Below, piece after piece: positions 9,218 through 16,909 of a DNA stretch of 64,000 nt. A model generated the notes under the pieces. The model worked only from the letters and a program-made list of their open reading frames with translations, ran no database searches and was not told the DNA's origin. Each line of letters starts with the position of its first letter. Position 1 is the stretch's first letter. The position numbers were made by a program, and so were the translations under genes. Where the stretch lies: the NCBI GenBank assembly GCA_964541225.1, contig CAZIPN010000002.1, forward strand, positions 1 to 64,000, read 5' to 3'. This stretch comes from CAZIPN01 sp964541225. Lineage in GTDB: Bacteria; Actinomycetota; Coriobacteriia; Anaerosomatales; JAAXUF01.

Positions 9218-11008
9218 CTAGGACAGCTTCTCGGACAGCGCCAACCACTCGTCCTCAAGCTCGGAGACCACGTGCTCGGCAGCGTGAAGCCGCGCCTGGA
9301 CCTCTCCCAGGGCGAGGTAGTCCGAGGGATTCACCGCCTGCATCTCGTCGCGAACCGCGTTGAGCCTCTTGGTGGCCGTGCTCAGCTTGCGTTCCGCAGA
9401 CGCGAGCTTCTTCTTCAGACGGTACTCGTCAGTCGCCGTTGTGCGTGCTCTTGCTTTCGGCGTCTCGGCTCTGGGCTTCGCGGCCTCGCTCGAGCGCGCG
9501 GCAGAGCGCGCATCCAGAAGTCGCACGTACTCGTCGACGCCGCCCGGGACATGGCGGAGTTTCCCCTCGATCAGGGCGAATTGGTCGTCGGTCACGCGCT
9601 CCATCAGGTGCCGATCGTGGGTGATGAGAAGTAGCGTGCCGGGCCACGAGTCCAGGAGGCTCTCCATGACGGCAAGCATGTCGATGTCCAGGTCGTTGTC
9701 CGGCTCATCTAAAATGAGCACGTTTGGCTTGTCCAGAAGGATGAGCATCAGCTGCAGCCGACGTTTCTCTCCGCCAGACAGATCAGACACTGCCGAGGAC
9801 AACTGGGCCGCTGCGAATCCGAGACGCTCCAGCATCTGGGCCGGAGTGATCTCCCTGCCATCGATTTCGTAGCGTGTCTTGTATCGCGAGAGGACTTCAC
9901 GGACTCGGGAGTGTCCCAGCTGGTTCAACTCATTGAGGTGCTGCGAGAGCACGGCGAACTTCACGGTCTTGCCGATCTTGACGTAACCCGAGGTCGGCTC
10001 GAGCGAGCCAGAGATGAGATTGAGGAGCGTCGTCTTGCCCGATCCGTTCTCGCCGAGGATCCCGAGCCTGTCACCTGGGCCGATGAGCCATGTGACGTCG
10101 TCGATGACGGTCTTGTCACCGAATCTCACAGTGGCGCCGACAAGATCGACGACCTGCTTGCCCAGACGCGAGATCGCAGACCTCCTCAGCTCGAGGGAAT
10201 CGCGTACCGGCGGCTCGTCGGCGATGAGTTCTTGCGCCGCCTTGATGCGGAACTTCGGCTTGGTCGATCGGGCTTGAGGGCCCCGCGAGAGCCACGCGAG
10301 TTCCTTGCGCAGGATGTTGCGGCGCTTCTCCTGGGCCTTCTGCGCGGCCTCTGCGCGTTCGACGCGCTGGAGCACGTACGCCGAGTACCCGCCGTCGAAC
10401 CGCTCGACCTGCCCGTCGTGCACCTCCCACATGCCGAGGCAGACCTCATCGAGGAACCAGCGGTCATGGGTGACGACGAGCAGCGCGCCGGACTTCCTCG
10501 GCCAGCGGCTCTTGAGGTGCTCGGCAAGCCACGCGATGGCGTGAACGTCGAGGTGATTGGTGGGCTCGTCGAGCATGAGCACATCGAAGTCGCCGACAAG
10601 CACCCGTGCGAGGTCCACTCGACGGCGCTGTCCGCCGGACAGGTCGCCGATTCGGGAGTCCCAACCGGTGTCGGCGATCAGACCGCGCAGGATGTTTCGG
10701 ATTCGCGCGTCGGAAGCCCACGTGTGCTCGGGCACGTCGCCTACGACCGCGTGCGCGACGGTCACGTCCGGATCGAGGGCGTCTGACTGCGCGAGCATGC
10801 CGATGGTGGTCCCGCCGCGCACGATGACCCGGCCGTCGTCGGGCACAAGCGACCCGGCGAGCAGCGACAGCAGCGATGACTTGCCGTCCCCATTGCCGCC
10901 GACGATCCCGATGCGCTCACCGTCGTCGATCCCGAGGGAGACTGAGTCAAAGATCTTCTTCGTCGGGTATTCCAGACGGACGCTCTCGCATCCCAGCAGA
11001 TAGGCCAC
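9218..11008 (-). CDS. ABC-F family ATPase (Uup/EttA-like)
   Basis: Soluble twin-ATPase of the ABC-F group, which act on ribosomes rather than in transport. The first NBD has Walker A GGNGDGKSS, signature LSGGQRRR and Walker B LMLDEPTNHLD. The second has GENGSGKTT, LSGGEKRR and LILDEPDNDLD. The inter-domain linker is basic, and the last ~65 residues form a heptad-rich coiled coil as in Uup. Start GTG 11008 is preferred over upstream ATGs because GAGG sits about 8 nt before it and the protein then begins at the canonical first beta strand. The gene is convergent with egtD (6 bp between stops). Within ABC-F, Uup is favoured by the C-terminal coiled coil; an antibiotic-protection role is less likely. 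Confidence 0.9.
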   Translation of the reverse strand: MAYLLGCESVRLEYPTKKIFDSVSLGIDDGERIGIVGGNGDGKSSLLSLLAGSLVPDDGRVIVRGGTTIGMLAQSDALDPDVTVAHAVVGDVPEHTWASDARIRNILRGLIADTGWDSRIGDLSGGQRRRVDLARVLVGDFDVLMLDEPTNHLDVHAIAWLAEHLKSRWPRKSGALLVVTHDRWFLDEVCLGMWEVHDGQVERFDGGYSAYVLQRVERAEAAQKAQEKRRNILRKELAWLSRGPQARSTKPKFRIKAAQELIADEPPVRDSLELRRSAISRLGKQVVDLVGATVRFGDKTVIDDVTWLIGPGDRLGILGENGSGKTTLLNLISGSLEPTSGYVKIGKTVKFAVLSQHLNELNQLGHSRVREVLSRYKTRYEIDGREITPAQMLERLGFAAAQLSSAVSDLSGGEKRRLQLMLILLDKPNVLILDEPDNDLDIDMLAVMESLLDSWPGTLLLITHDRHLMERVTDDQFALIEGKLRHVPGGVDEYVRLLDARSAARSSEAAKPRAETPKARARTTATDEYRLKKKLASAERKLSTATKRLNAVRDEMQAVNPSDYLALGEVQARLHAAEHVVSELEDEWLALSEKLS

Positions 11009-11071
11009 TGCGCGAACCTCAATCCTTGCGGAGCCGGTGATCACCAGTGACGGCGCCCGCTGACACACAAG

Positions 11072-11106
11072 CGATCGGGCCCCGAGTGAGCCTCGGAGCC
11101 CGATCG
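11072..11106 (-). terminator. Hairpin terminator after the lipoprotein gene
   Basis: A 15-bp inverted repeat with one mismatch (CGATCGGGCCCCGAG / CTCGGAGCCCGATCG) and a 5-nt loop lies 22 bp beyond the stop of the minus-strand lipoprotein gene and just upstream of the ABC-F start. No clear T-run follows, so it may attenuate or protect RNA ends rather than act as a full intrinsic terminator. Confidence 0.55.
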
Positions 11107-11127
11107 TCTACAGCTGTTCTCGCGATC

Positions 11128-11631
11128 CTACTTCGTGACACTGTTCACGACTGTGATGACGGTCATGTCGCTTGAGCTGTCCCTGCCGATGGTGACGGCG
11201 AGCTTGTTCTTGTCACCCTTCTCGGCGCCGATCATTGCGCTGTCGCCGCTTGCGACGGTACTGGAGATCGTCCAACCTTTCGCGGCGAGCTTGTCCTTGT
11301 ACCAACTGACGACGGTGGTGGGATCGTCCTTCGTCTCGACGGAGAAGGTGTAGTTGGTGCCATCGGGGGTTTGCATCGTCGCCGAACCCTTGATCGTCCC
11401 GCTGTAGGCGGGAACGTCGTCGGGCAAGCCATCGGGCAGCTTGCCCTCCTTGCTTGACATTGATGCGGTTGCGCCGTTCTTGTCGGTAACGGTGACCTCG
11501 CTGTTGTTGTCGTTGACCTTGACGCCTGTGGATTTCTCGACGGCTTTCTTCGCAATCGTGTCGCAGCCCGCAAGGGCGAAGAGCGCCACGGTGACCAGCG
11601 CAACGACTGCGATTCTTCTGAGCTGTCTCAT
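11128..11631 (-). CDS. Predicted lipoprotein of unknown function
   Basis: A 167-aa secreted lipoprotein. It has a basic N-terminus (MRQLRR), hydrophobic core and lipobox LFALAGC, then a polar domain of about 140 residues rich in Asp, Ser and Thr. The segment DVPAYSGTIKGSATMQTPDG followed by a Trp-containing WYKDKLAAKGW helix resembles a recurring pattern in short actinobacterial lipoproteins whose role is unknown. Start ATG 11631 is chosen because AAAGGGG precedes it and the lipobox then falls at the normal distance; a longer in-frame start at 11712 would spoil the signal peptide. It has its own hairpin downstream and no obvious operon partner. Confidence 0.75.
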   Translation of the reverse strand: MRQLRRIAVVALVTVALFALAGCDTIAKKAVEKSTGVKVNDNNSEVTVTDKNGATASMSSKEGKLPDGLPDDVPAYSGTIKGSATMQTPDGTNYTFSVETKDDPTTVVSWYKDKLAAKGWTISSTVASGDSAMIGAEKGDKNKLAVTIGRDSSSDMTVITVVNSVTK

Positions 11632-11759
11632 GTGACCCCTTTCTGAGGGCGCCCCGGTGGCGCTAACTGTGCACGATAGCACGTCGTCGCACCCAGGCCA
11701 CCGCAACGGCATTGCGTGCGGACGGCACGTGGCACAGCCGCAATCGTGGCCTTGCCGTC

Positions 11760-11775
11760 ATACCCCTAAGGGTAT
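11760..11775. promoter_or_regulatory. CsoR/CstR-like palindromic operator candidate
   Basis: ATACCCCTAAGGGTAT is a 16-bp near-perfect palindrome (one mismatched pair), with the C-run/G-run flanked by ATA/TAT typical of operators bound by the DUF156 repressors CsoR, CstR and RcnR, which sense copper, persulfide or nickel. It lies upstream of the small gene beginning near 11823. No DUF156 repressor gene is in the window. Assignment is by pattern only. Confidence 0.4.
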
Positions 11776-11822
11776 TACTCTGATCGATGTGTCATGCCCG
11801 TTTCGGCGATTGGGTGATTTGC

Positions 11823-12047
11823 GTGGAGGAACAGGACTACTCTCAAATGTCGCGAGATGAGCTTCTGGCGACCCGCAAGCGTCTTGAGGACGAACTCGAG
11901 GACTTCGAAGAGATAACGATGTTTCACTCGATCAACTCCCCGACGCACGCGACGATGACGGAGCGCAAGGGCACCAGCGACAAGTTGCAGCGGATGAAGG
12001 ACGAAATCGCAGACATCGACAAGCTCCTGGGCGACGCGCCTTCCTAG
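11823..12047 (+). CDS. Small helical protein of unknown function
   Basis: A protein of about 74 residues, mostly charged helix with heptad character (DELLATRKRLEDELEDFEE and later KLQRMKDEIADIDKLL), likely a short coiled coil. No known domain is recognised. The start is uncertain: GTG 11823 gives a clean acidic N-terminus, while ATG 11787 would sit only 12 bp from the palindromic operator and add an unlikely Cys/Trp-rich leader. It is followed by a strong intrinsic terminator and so appears monocistronic. The operator-like palindrome suggests metal- or sulfur-responsive control. Confidence 0.6.
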   Translation: MEEQDYSQMSRDELLATRKRLEDELEDFEEITMFHSINSPTHATMTERKGTSDKLQRMKDEIADIDKLLGDAPS

Positions 12048-12121
12048 TGCCGTCGCAGGCCACTTCTTCGCAGGAGCCGTCGCGATGCCAGGCTCCGCTC
12101 TCCTGTCTTGCGTGAGATTAG

Positions 12122-12150
12122 CCGGGGTGGACCACACACCCCGGTTTTGT
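12122..12150 (+). terminator. Intrinsic terminator
   Basis: Perfect 8-bp stem CCGGGGTG / CACCCCGG with a 7-nt loop, followed directly by TTTTGTT. It ends the small gene at 11823-12047 and insulates the sigma-factor gene. Confidence 0.85.
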
Positions 12151-12237
12151 TCATGCGAGTTCGCGGTACAAGAAACAACACGCCAGCGTAGGTCCGGTCC
12201 TACGCGCTTGCGAAACATTGCCGCACGAGGAGGAAGC

Positions 12238-13149
12238 ATGTCGGTAGAGTGTGCGTCCGTCGAAAGTGATCGTGTGCTCATCGAAGTGACACCGCCCACC
12301 GAACCACCGTTGGTACCATCTCCATCGTCACCCGCCCCGTCACCCGCCCCGTCGCGCGAGCAGCGAGCGCCCAGGGGGCGCACCACTTCTCGCAGGCTTC
12401 AATGGGACAAGAAGCGCACGGCCGAACTCTTCGAGCGCTTTCGGGCCGTCGATGACAGGCAAGCTCGCGACGAACTCATCACCATGTACTTGAACCTCGT
12501 GCGATATCTCGCCAGCAAGTATCGCAATCGCGGCGAACAGATCGACGATCTCGTGCAGGTTGGCACCATCGGCCTGATCAAGGCCGTCGACCGCTTCGAC
12601 ATCGAGCGCGGACTCGAGTTCACCACCTACGCCACGCCGACGATCATCGGCGAGATCAAGCGGCACTTCCGTGACAAGTGCTGGGCGGTCAAGGTTCCTC
12701 GGCGGCTTCAGGAACTGTCGACGAAAGTGAACGGCGCGATCGACGCGATGACGCGTGAATACCAGCGGTCGCCAACCATCGAAGAGATCGCCGAGCATCT
12801 CGGCGTCAGCTCTGATGACGTGCTGGAAGCTATCGACGCCTCGTCGGCGCACAACTCATCTCCCTTGGATGTCACGCAGAGCGGCGGCAATGGTGAGACG
12901 TTCAGCCTGCTCGATGTCATCGGGGAGCACGATCCGTTGATCGCTGCTGTCGACGACCGCGAGACGCTGGCCGTAGCGCTGCGGGAAGTGCCGCCGCTCG
13001 CGCAGAAGGCGCTGTACCTGCGTTTCTTCGAGGGCGCGACGCAGACCGACATCGCTCGGCAGCTGGATATCTCGCAGATGCAGGTGTCGCGGCTGTTGCG
13101 CAAGACGCTCTCGGCGCTGCGTGGCAACGTGGGAGCGCGGGCCGTATAG
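12238..13149 (+). CDS. SigB/SigF/SigG-family RNA polymerase sigma factor
   Basis: Alternative sigma-70 factor of the general-stress/sporulation group, 303 aa. After a low-complexity Pro/Ser-rich leader (about 60 residues) come region 2 (LVRYLASKY, DDLVQVGTIGLIKAVDRFD, FTTYATPTIIGEIKRHFRD), region 3 (RSPTIEEIAEHLGVS) and region 4 with the helix-turn-helix TQTDIARQLDISQMQVSRLL. Start ATG 12238 has GAGGAGGA just upstream. No RsbV/RsbW pair adjoins it, but an RsbU-like phosphatase is encoded 1.8 kb away at 14910. A partner-switching circuit with the other parts elsewhere is therefore plausible. Which of SigB, SigF or SigG it corresponds to cannot be fixed here. Confidence 0.88.
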   Translation: MSVECASVESDRVLIEVTPPTEPPLVPSPSSPAPSPAPSREQRAPRGRTTSRRLQWDKKRTAELFERFRAVDDRQARDELITMYLNLVRYLASKYRNRGEQIDDLVQVGTIGLIKAVDRFDIERGLEFTTYATPTIIGEIKRHFRDKCWAVKVPRRLQELSTKVNGAIDAMTREYQRSPTIEEIAEHLGVSSDDVLEAIDASSAHNSSPLDVTQSGGNGETFSLLDVIGEHDPLIAAVDDRETLAVALREVPPLAQKALYLRFFEGATQTDIARQLDISQMQVSRLLRKTLSALRGNVGARAV

Positions 13150-13175
13150 GCGAAGCGGCAGGCTCGCACCTCGCC

Positions 13176-13198
13176 GCGCACACTCGTCGAGTGTGCGC
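13176..13198. terminator. Symmetric hairpin between convergent genes
   Basis: A perfect 10-bp inverted repeat, GCGCACACTC / GAGTGTGCGC, with a 3-nt loop lies 26 bp after the sigma-factor stop. It could serve as a bidirectional terminator, although no T-run is present on either side. Confidence 0.6.
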
Positions 13199-13255
13199 TC
13201 GTCGGGTGGCTCCGGGTGAGTCGCGAGCGTTCTCGTCGGCGTGCGGGGCTGACAC

Positions 13256-13287
13256 CGCGAGATGGCCGTCTACATCGCCATCTCGCG
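13256..13287 (-). terminator. Hairpin overlapping the htpX stop codon
   Basis: Perfect 11-bp arms CGCGAGATGGC and GCCATCTCGCG flank a 10-nt loop that contains the htpX stop codon (13270-13272). One arm therefore encodes the last residues of HtpX. Likely a terminator or RNA 3'-end stabiliser for the lemA-htpX transcript. Confidence 0.5.
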
Positions 13288-14190
13288 CAGGCGCTTGATT
13301 CGTACGGCCGGATCAGGGTGCGTGTCGAAGAGACCCGAGAACCAGCTGCGCTTCTTGCCGCGGGTGTCGTGAAGCGGACTGGCGATCCACAGGTGTGCCG
13401 TCGCCTTGTTGACGTGTCGCATTGATCCGGGGTCGGCGGTGATCTTCTCCAAAGCGCTGGCGAGTTCGTTCGGGTTGCGCGTGAGCAGAGCCCCGCTGGC
13501 GTCGGCGAGCAGTTCTCGGCGGCGAGAGATCGCGAGCTGAATCAGCATTGCGAAGAGCGGCGAGAGAATGGCCAGCACGATTCCGATCAGCAGCAGGATC
13601 GCACCGGTCTGGCCACCGCCACTGTCGGAATTCCTCCGGCGTCCGCCTCCAAACCAGAACGTGTAGCGCAAGAAGAAGTCGGAGAGCAGCACGACGAAGC
13701 CCACCAGCACCACCACGACGCTGGACAACAATATGTCGTAGTTGCCGATGTGCGACAGCTCGTGCGAGAGCACACCCTCGAGCTCGGGCTTCGTCAGTTT
13801 GCCGAGCAACCCCGTCGTCACGGCGATCGCGGCATGCTGCGGGTTTCGGCCGGTTGCGAAGGCGTTGGGCGAGGGGTCGTCGACGATGTAGACGCGCGGC
13901 ATCGGGAGGCCACTCGCGATCGAGAGGTTCTCGACGAGCCGGTAGAGTTCAGGTGCCTGAGCTTTGTCGATCTGATGTGCGCCTGAGATCGCGAGCGCGA
14001 CCTTGTCGCTCCACCAGTAGGACGAGAACGATTGCACAATCGCGATCACAATGGCGAGCGGAAGCAGCCACGGGAGCCGGAGGGCGATTCCGAACACGTA
14101 GCCGAGACCGATGATCGCCGCGACAAAGAGCGTCATCACGACGACCGTGCGCCACTTGTTGGAGGAGATTTCGCTGTAGGTGGTTGCCAT
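13270..14190 (-). CDS. htpX: M48-family membrane zinc metalloprotease HtpX
   Basis: Membrane-bound zinc protease for quality control of membrane proteins, 306 aa. Two N-terminal hydrophobic segments (about residues 15-55) precede the zinc motif HELSH (residues 143-147), with the third ligand expected in the RRRELLADASGALLT helix; two further hydrophobic segments follow around residues 155-225. Length matches the HtpX family. It starts 12 bp after the lemA stop on the same strand, and lemA-htpX pairs are common across bacteria. ATG 14190 is the natural start (MATTYSEISSNKWRT). Confidence 0.93.
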   Translation of the reverse strand: MATTYSEISSNKWRTVVVMTLFVAAIIGLGYVFGIALRLPWLLPLAIVIAIVQSFSSYWWSDKVALAISGAHQIDKAQAPELYRLVENLSIASGLPMPRVYIVDDPSPNAFATGRNPQHAAIAVTTGLLGKLTKPELEGVLSHELSHIGNYDILLSSVVVVLVGFVVLLSDFFLRYTFWFGGGRRRNSDSGGGQTGAILLLIGIVLAILSPLFAMLIQLAISRRRELLADASGALLTRNPNELASALEKITADPGSMRHVNKATAHLWIASPLHDTRGKKRSWFSGLFDTHPDPAVRIKRLREMAM

Positions 14191-14202
14191 CGGCTGCCTG
14201 AG

Positions 14203-14751
14203 CTAGAACTGCACGTTGACGTTTTGTGTCTCGGTTGGCGTGGCCTCAATGAACTCGAACGCCGAGAAACCCATCATGCTCGCGATGAGGTTGGTGGGGA
14301 AGACCTGGATGGCGGTGTTGAAGTCACGCACGTTGGCGTTGTAGAAACGCTGCGCGGCCATGATCTTGTCTTGCGTGTCGGTGAGATCGGCCTGCAACGC
14401 GAGGAAGTTCTGGTTCGCCTTGAGCTCTGGGTAGTTCTCGGCGACGGCAAACAGCGACTTCAGCGTCTCCGTGAGCTGATTGCTGGTGTTGATCTTCTCG
14501 GCGGTTGTGCCGGTGAGCAGACCTGCGCGCAACTCGGTCACCTTCTCGAACACCTCGCGCTCGTGGGTCGCGTAGCCTTTCACCGTGTTCACGAGGTTGG
14601 GGATGAGTTCGTATCGGCGCTTAAGCTGGACGTCAATATCGCTTGACGCCTCCTGGACGCGATTCCTTCGTCGCACTAGTCCGTTGTACAGCCCAACAAA
14701 CGCGAGTACGAGCACCACCACGATCACGAGCACAGTCCAGAATGCAACCAT
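14203..14751 (-). CDS. lemA: LemA family protein
   Basis: A 182-aa protein with one N-terminal membrane anchor (VLVIVVVLVLAFVGLYNGLV) followed by the helical LemA domain: NRVQEASSDIDVQLKRRYEL, IPNLVNTVKGYA, AENYPELKANQNF and RFYNANVRDFNTAI. Function is unsettled; LemA proteins are often cotranscribed with htpX and linked to envelope stress. Start ATG 14751 has a strong AAGGAGGA. The promoter for lemA-htpX should lie in the 158-bp divergent gap before the phosphatase gene at 14910. Confidence 0.93.
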   Translation of the reverse strand: MVAFWTVLVIVVVLVLAFVGLYNGLVRRRNRVQEASSDIDVQLKRRYELIPNLVNTVKGYATHEREVFEKVTELRAGLLTGTTAEKINTSNQLTETLKSLFAVAENYPELKANQNFLALQADLTDTQDKIMAAQRFYNANVRDFNTAIQVFPTNLIASMMGFSAFEFIEATPTETQNVNVQF

Positions 14752-14909
14752 CGCGAATCCTCCTTGGTGTCACGTATAGACCGCAGCCGACGCGTCGTGC
14801 AACTACGCTGTCACTAGGCTGTTTTCCCCTATTGGTGCCACAGCCATTGTGCGGGACGCGCCCGCCATCTTGCGGTACGCTACGGAAGAGTCTGGAAGAT
14901 GGGACGGGG

Positions 14910-16829
14910 ATGGAATCAGGGACTGGGTCTCCGAGCGCTCGCCCACTTGACGACATCGGGAGAGTGAACCGCCTCTACGCCGTGCTCAGCAAGGTCAACG
15001 AGGCGATCGTTCGCATCCATGAGACGCAGGAACTCTTCGAAGCTGCGTGCCAAATCGCTGTCGAAGATGGACGCTTCATTCTGGCGTGGATCGGTTTCGT
15101 CGAGCCCGACACGCAAGACATTCGGTGCGTGGCGAAATTCGGTCGCGATGATGGCTATCTCGACACCGTGCACATCTCGCTCGACGAGAACGTCCCGGAG
15201 GGTCGCGGTCCAACAGGCGTTGCGCTCCGAGAAGGCCAGCCCTTCATCAACAACGACACAGAGACCAACCCGGTCATGCAGCCCTGGCGCGACGAACAGC
15301 TCCGTCGCGGATACAAGTCATCAGCGTCGTTCCCCATGAGGTCAGAGGGAAGGACCATCGGTGTCATCACGCTGTACGCGCCGGAACCTGACTACTTCGA
15401 CGACGAGGAAATCCGCCTGCTTCAAAGGCTGGCCGATGATTTCTCCTTCGCGCTGGAATCTGCCGAGGTCGCTCGGCAACGCATGGTGGCCGAGCTAGAG
15501 CTGCGCAAGTCTCGCGACGAACTCGAGACGCGCGTCAAGGAGCGGACCGCGCTCTTGGAGCGCATGTTTGATGAGCGCACGCAGCAGGTCGAGTTCGCCG
15601 AGGCCCTCAACCGCATCAACGCCAGCATTCATTCAACCTTGGACTTCGACGAGATCATGAACCGGGTCGTCGTCGAGATCGCGGCTGTGCTCGGTGTGGA
15701 TGCCGCTGCCGTGGAGGTGCGCCGCGGCGAGCGCTGGGAGTTCGCCTACGAGCACGGACTGCCTTCTGGGCTTGGGCAGCTGAGTCTCAGCGACGAAGAT
15801 GCAACGCTGCTGATGCAGGTGCACCAGACTCGGCGTCCGGTCGTGGTCAACGATGCCCTGCACAGCGGGCTGGTGAATCCCTCGATCGTGGACGAGTTCG
15901 GCATCACCTCGTTGGCGGGCGTTCCGCTTGTGATGCGCGGTCAAGTCTTTGGGGTCTTGTTGGCGTATCAATTCGGGCCACCGGTTGCTTTCACGGAGCA
16001 GCAACTCGATTTCTTTGAAAGCGCGGCGGCGACGCTGGCGCTGGCACTTGAGAACGCACGCCTTTTTGAGACGGAACGCTACATCGCCGACCGCCTTCAG
16101 GAGGCGCTGCTTTCAGTACCCGACAGAGTCGCGGGGATCGATTTCGCACACGCATACCGCTCGGCCACCGAAGCAACGCGAGTGGGCGGCGACTTCTACG
16201 ATCTGTTCGAGCTGAGCCAGGACCACATCGGCATCATCATCGGAGATGTGGCGGGCAAGGGTCTTGACGCAGCCGTGCTCACGTCGTTGGTCAAGAACTC
16301 CGTGCGCGCCCACGCCTACGAGCGTGGCAAGACGCCGGCGCAGATCCTTGCCCTCACCAACGATATTGTCTTCAGGGCGACCGAACCCGAGTCCTTTGTC
16401 ACGGTGTTCTTCTGCATCCTCGACTGCCGAGATGGACGGTTCGTGTTCTGCAATGCAGGTCACACGGCCGCAGCCCTTGTTCGAGGGGATGGCGCGGTTG
16501 CCACCCTGCGCAGCACCGGACCGCTGCTCGGAGCATTCGGCGATATTGAGTTCGAGCAATCGGAAGGTAGCTTGGACTTCGGCGATCTGCTGGTCCTGTA
16601 CACGGACGGCGTGACGGAGGCACGGCGCGGCGTCGAATTCTACGGCGAGAAGCGGCTACTGGCATTTCTCGCGACACAAGCGAACGAGTCGCCGCTGGAT
16701 GCGGTGACGGCAGTCGTTGGCGATGTGCTCGCGTTCAGTGGGACGCACCTGCGTGACGACCTCGCCATCCTGGCGTTTAAGCGTACGGACGAGGTGGCGG
16801 GTTTGCCGCATCAGAAGAAGCTGGTGTAG
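14910..16829 (+). CDS. GAF-GAF-PP2C phosphatase (RsbU/SpoIIE type)
   Basis: Signalling serine/threonine phosphatase, 639 aa, expected to dephosphorylate an anti-anti-sigma factor and so release a partner-switched sigma factor. Layout: GAF (about 30-185), a coiled-coil linker (about 185-215), a second GAF (about 220-390) and a SpoIIE/PP2C domain (about 400-630). The PP2C metal ligands are intact: GGDFYDLF, GDVAGKGLDAA, YTDGVTEAR and LRDDLAILAFK. No membrane segment is present, so the stimulus is probably a small cytoplasmic ligand. Start ATG 14910 has a weak purine-rich upstream stretch; GTG 14964 is the alternative. Its likely regulatory target is a SigB-type factor such as the one at 12238. 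Confidence 0.88.
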   Translation: MESGTGSPSARPLDDIGRVNRLYAVLSKVNEAIVRIHETQELFEAACQIAVEDGRFILAWIGFVEPDTQDIRCVAKFGRDDGYLDTVHISLDENVPEGRGPTGVALREGQPFINNDTETNPVMQPWRDEQLRRGYKSSASFPMRSEGRTIGVITLYAPEPDYFDDEEIRLLQRLADDFSFALESAEVARQRMVAELELRKSRDELETRVKERTALLERMFDERTQQVEFAEALNRINASIHSTLDFDEIMNRVVVEIAAVLGVDAAAVEVRRGERWEFAYEHGLPSGLGQLSLSDEDATLLMQVHQTRRPVVVNDALHSGLVNPSIVDEFGITSLAGVPLVMRGQVFGVLLAYQFGPPVAFTEQQLDFFESAAATLALALENARLFETERYIADRLQEALLSVPDRVAGIDFAHAYRSATEATRVGGDFYDLFELSQDHIGIIIGDVAGKGLDAAVLTSLVKNSVRAHAYERGKTPAQILALTNDIVFRATEPESFVTVFFCILDCRDGRFVFCNAGHTAAALVRGDGAVATLRSTGPLLGAFGDIEFEQSEGSLDFGDLLVLYTDGVTEARRGVEFYGEKRLLAFLATQANESPLDAVTAVVGDVLAFSGTHLRDDLAILAFKRTDEVAGLPHQKKLV

Positions 16830-16909
16830 GGCGCCGCTCTGAGTGCAGTTCCCCGAGGACGATGCGGGGTACGAACAGCCGTGGGCCACTGACGGCCCCG
16901 GAGGTCGTG

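Noticed and set aside
14643..14909. Upstream extension of the RsbU-like phosphatase
   Set aside because: The extension would overlap the lemA start region and is Arg/Thr-rich with no domain; ATG 14910 gives a sensible N-terminus.
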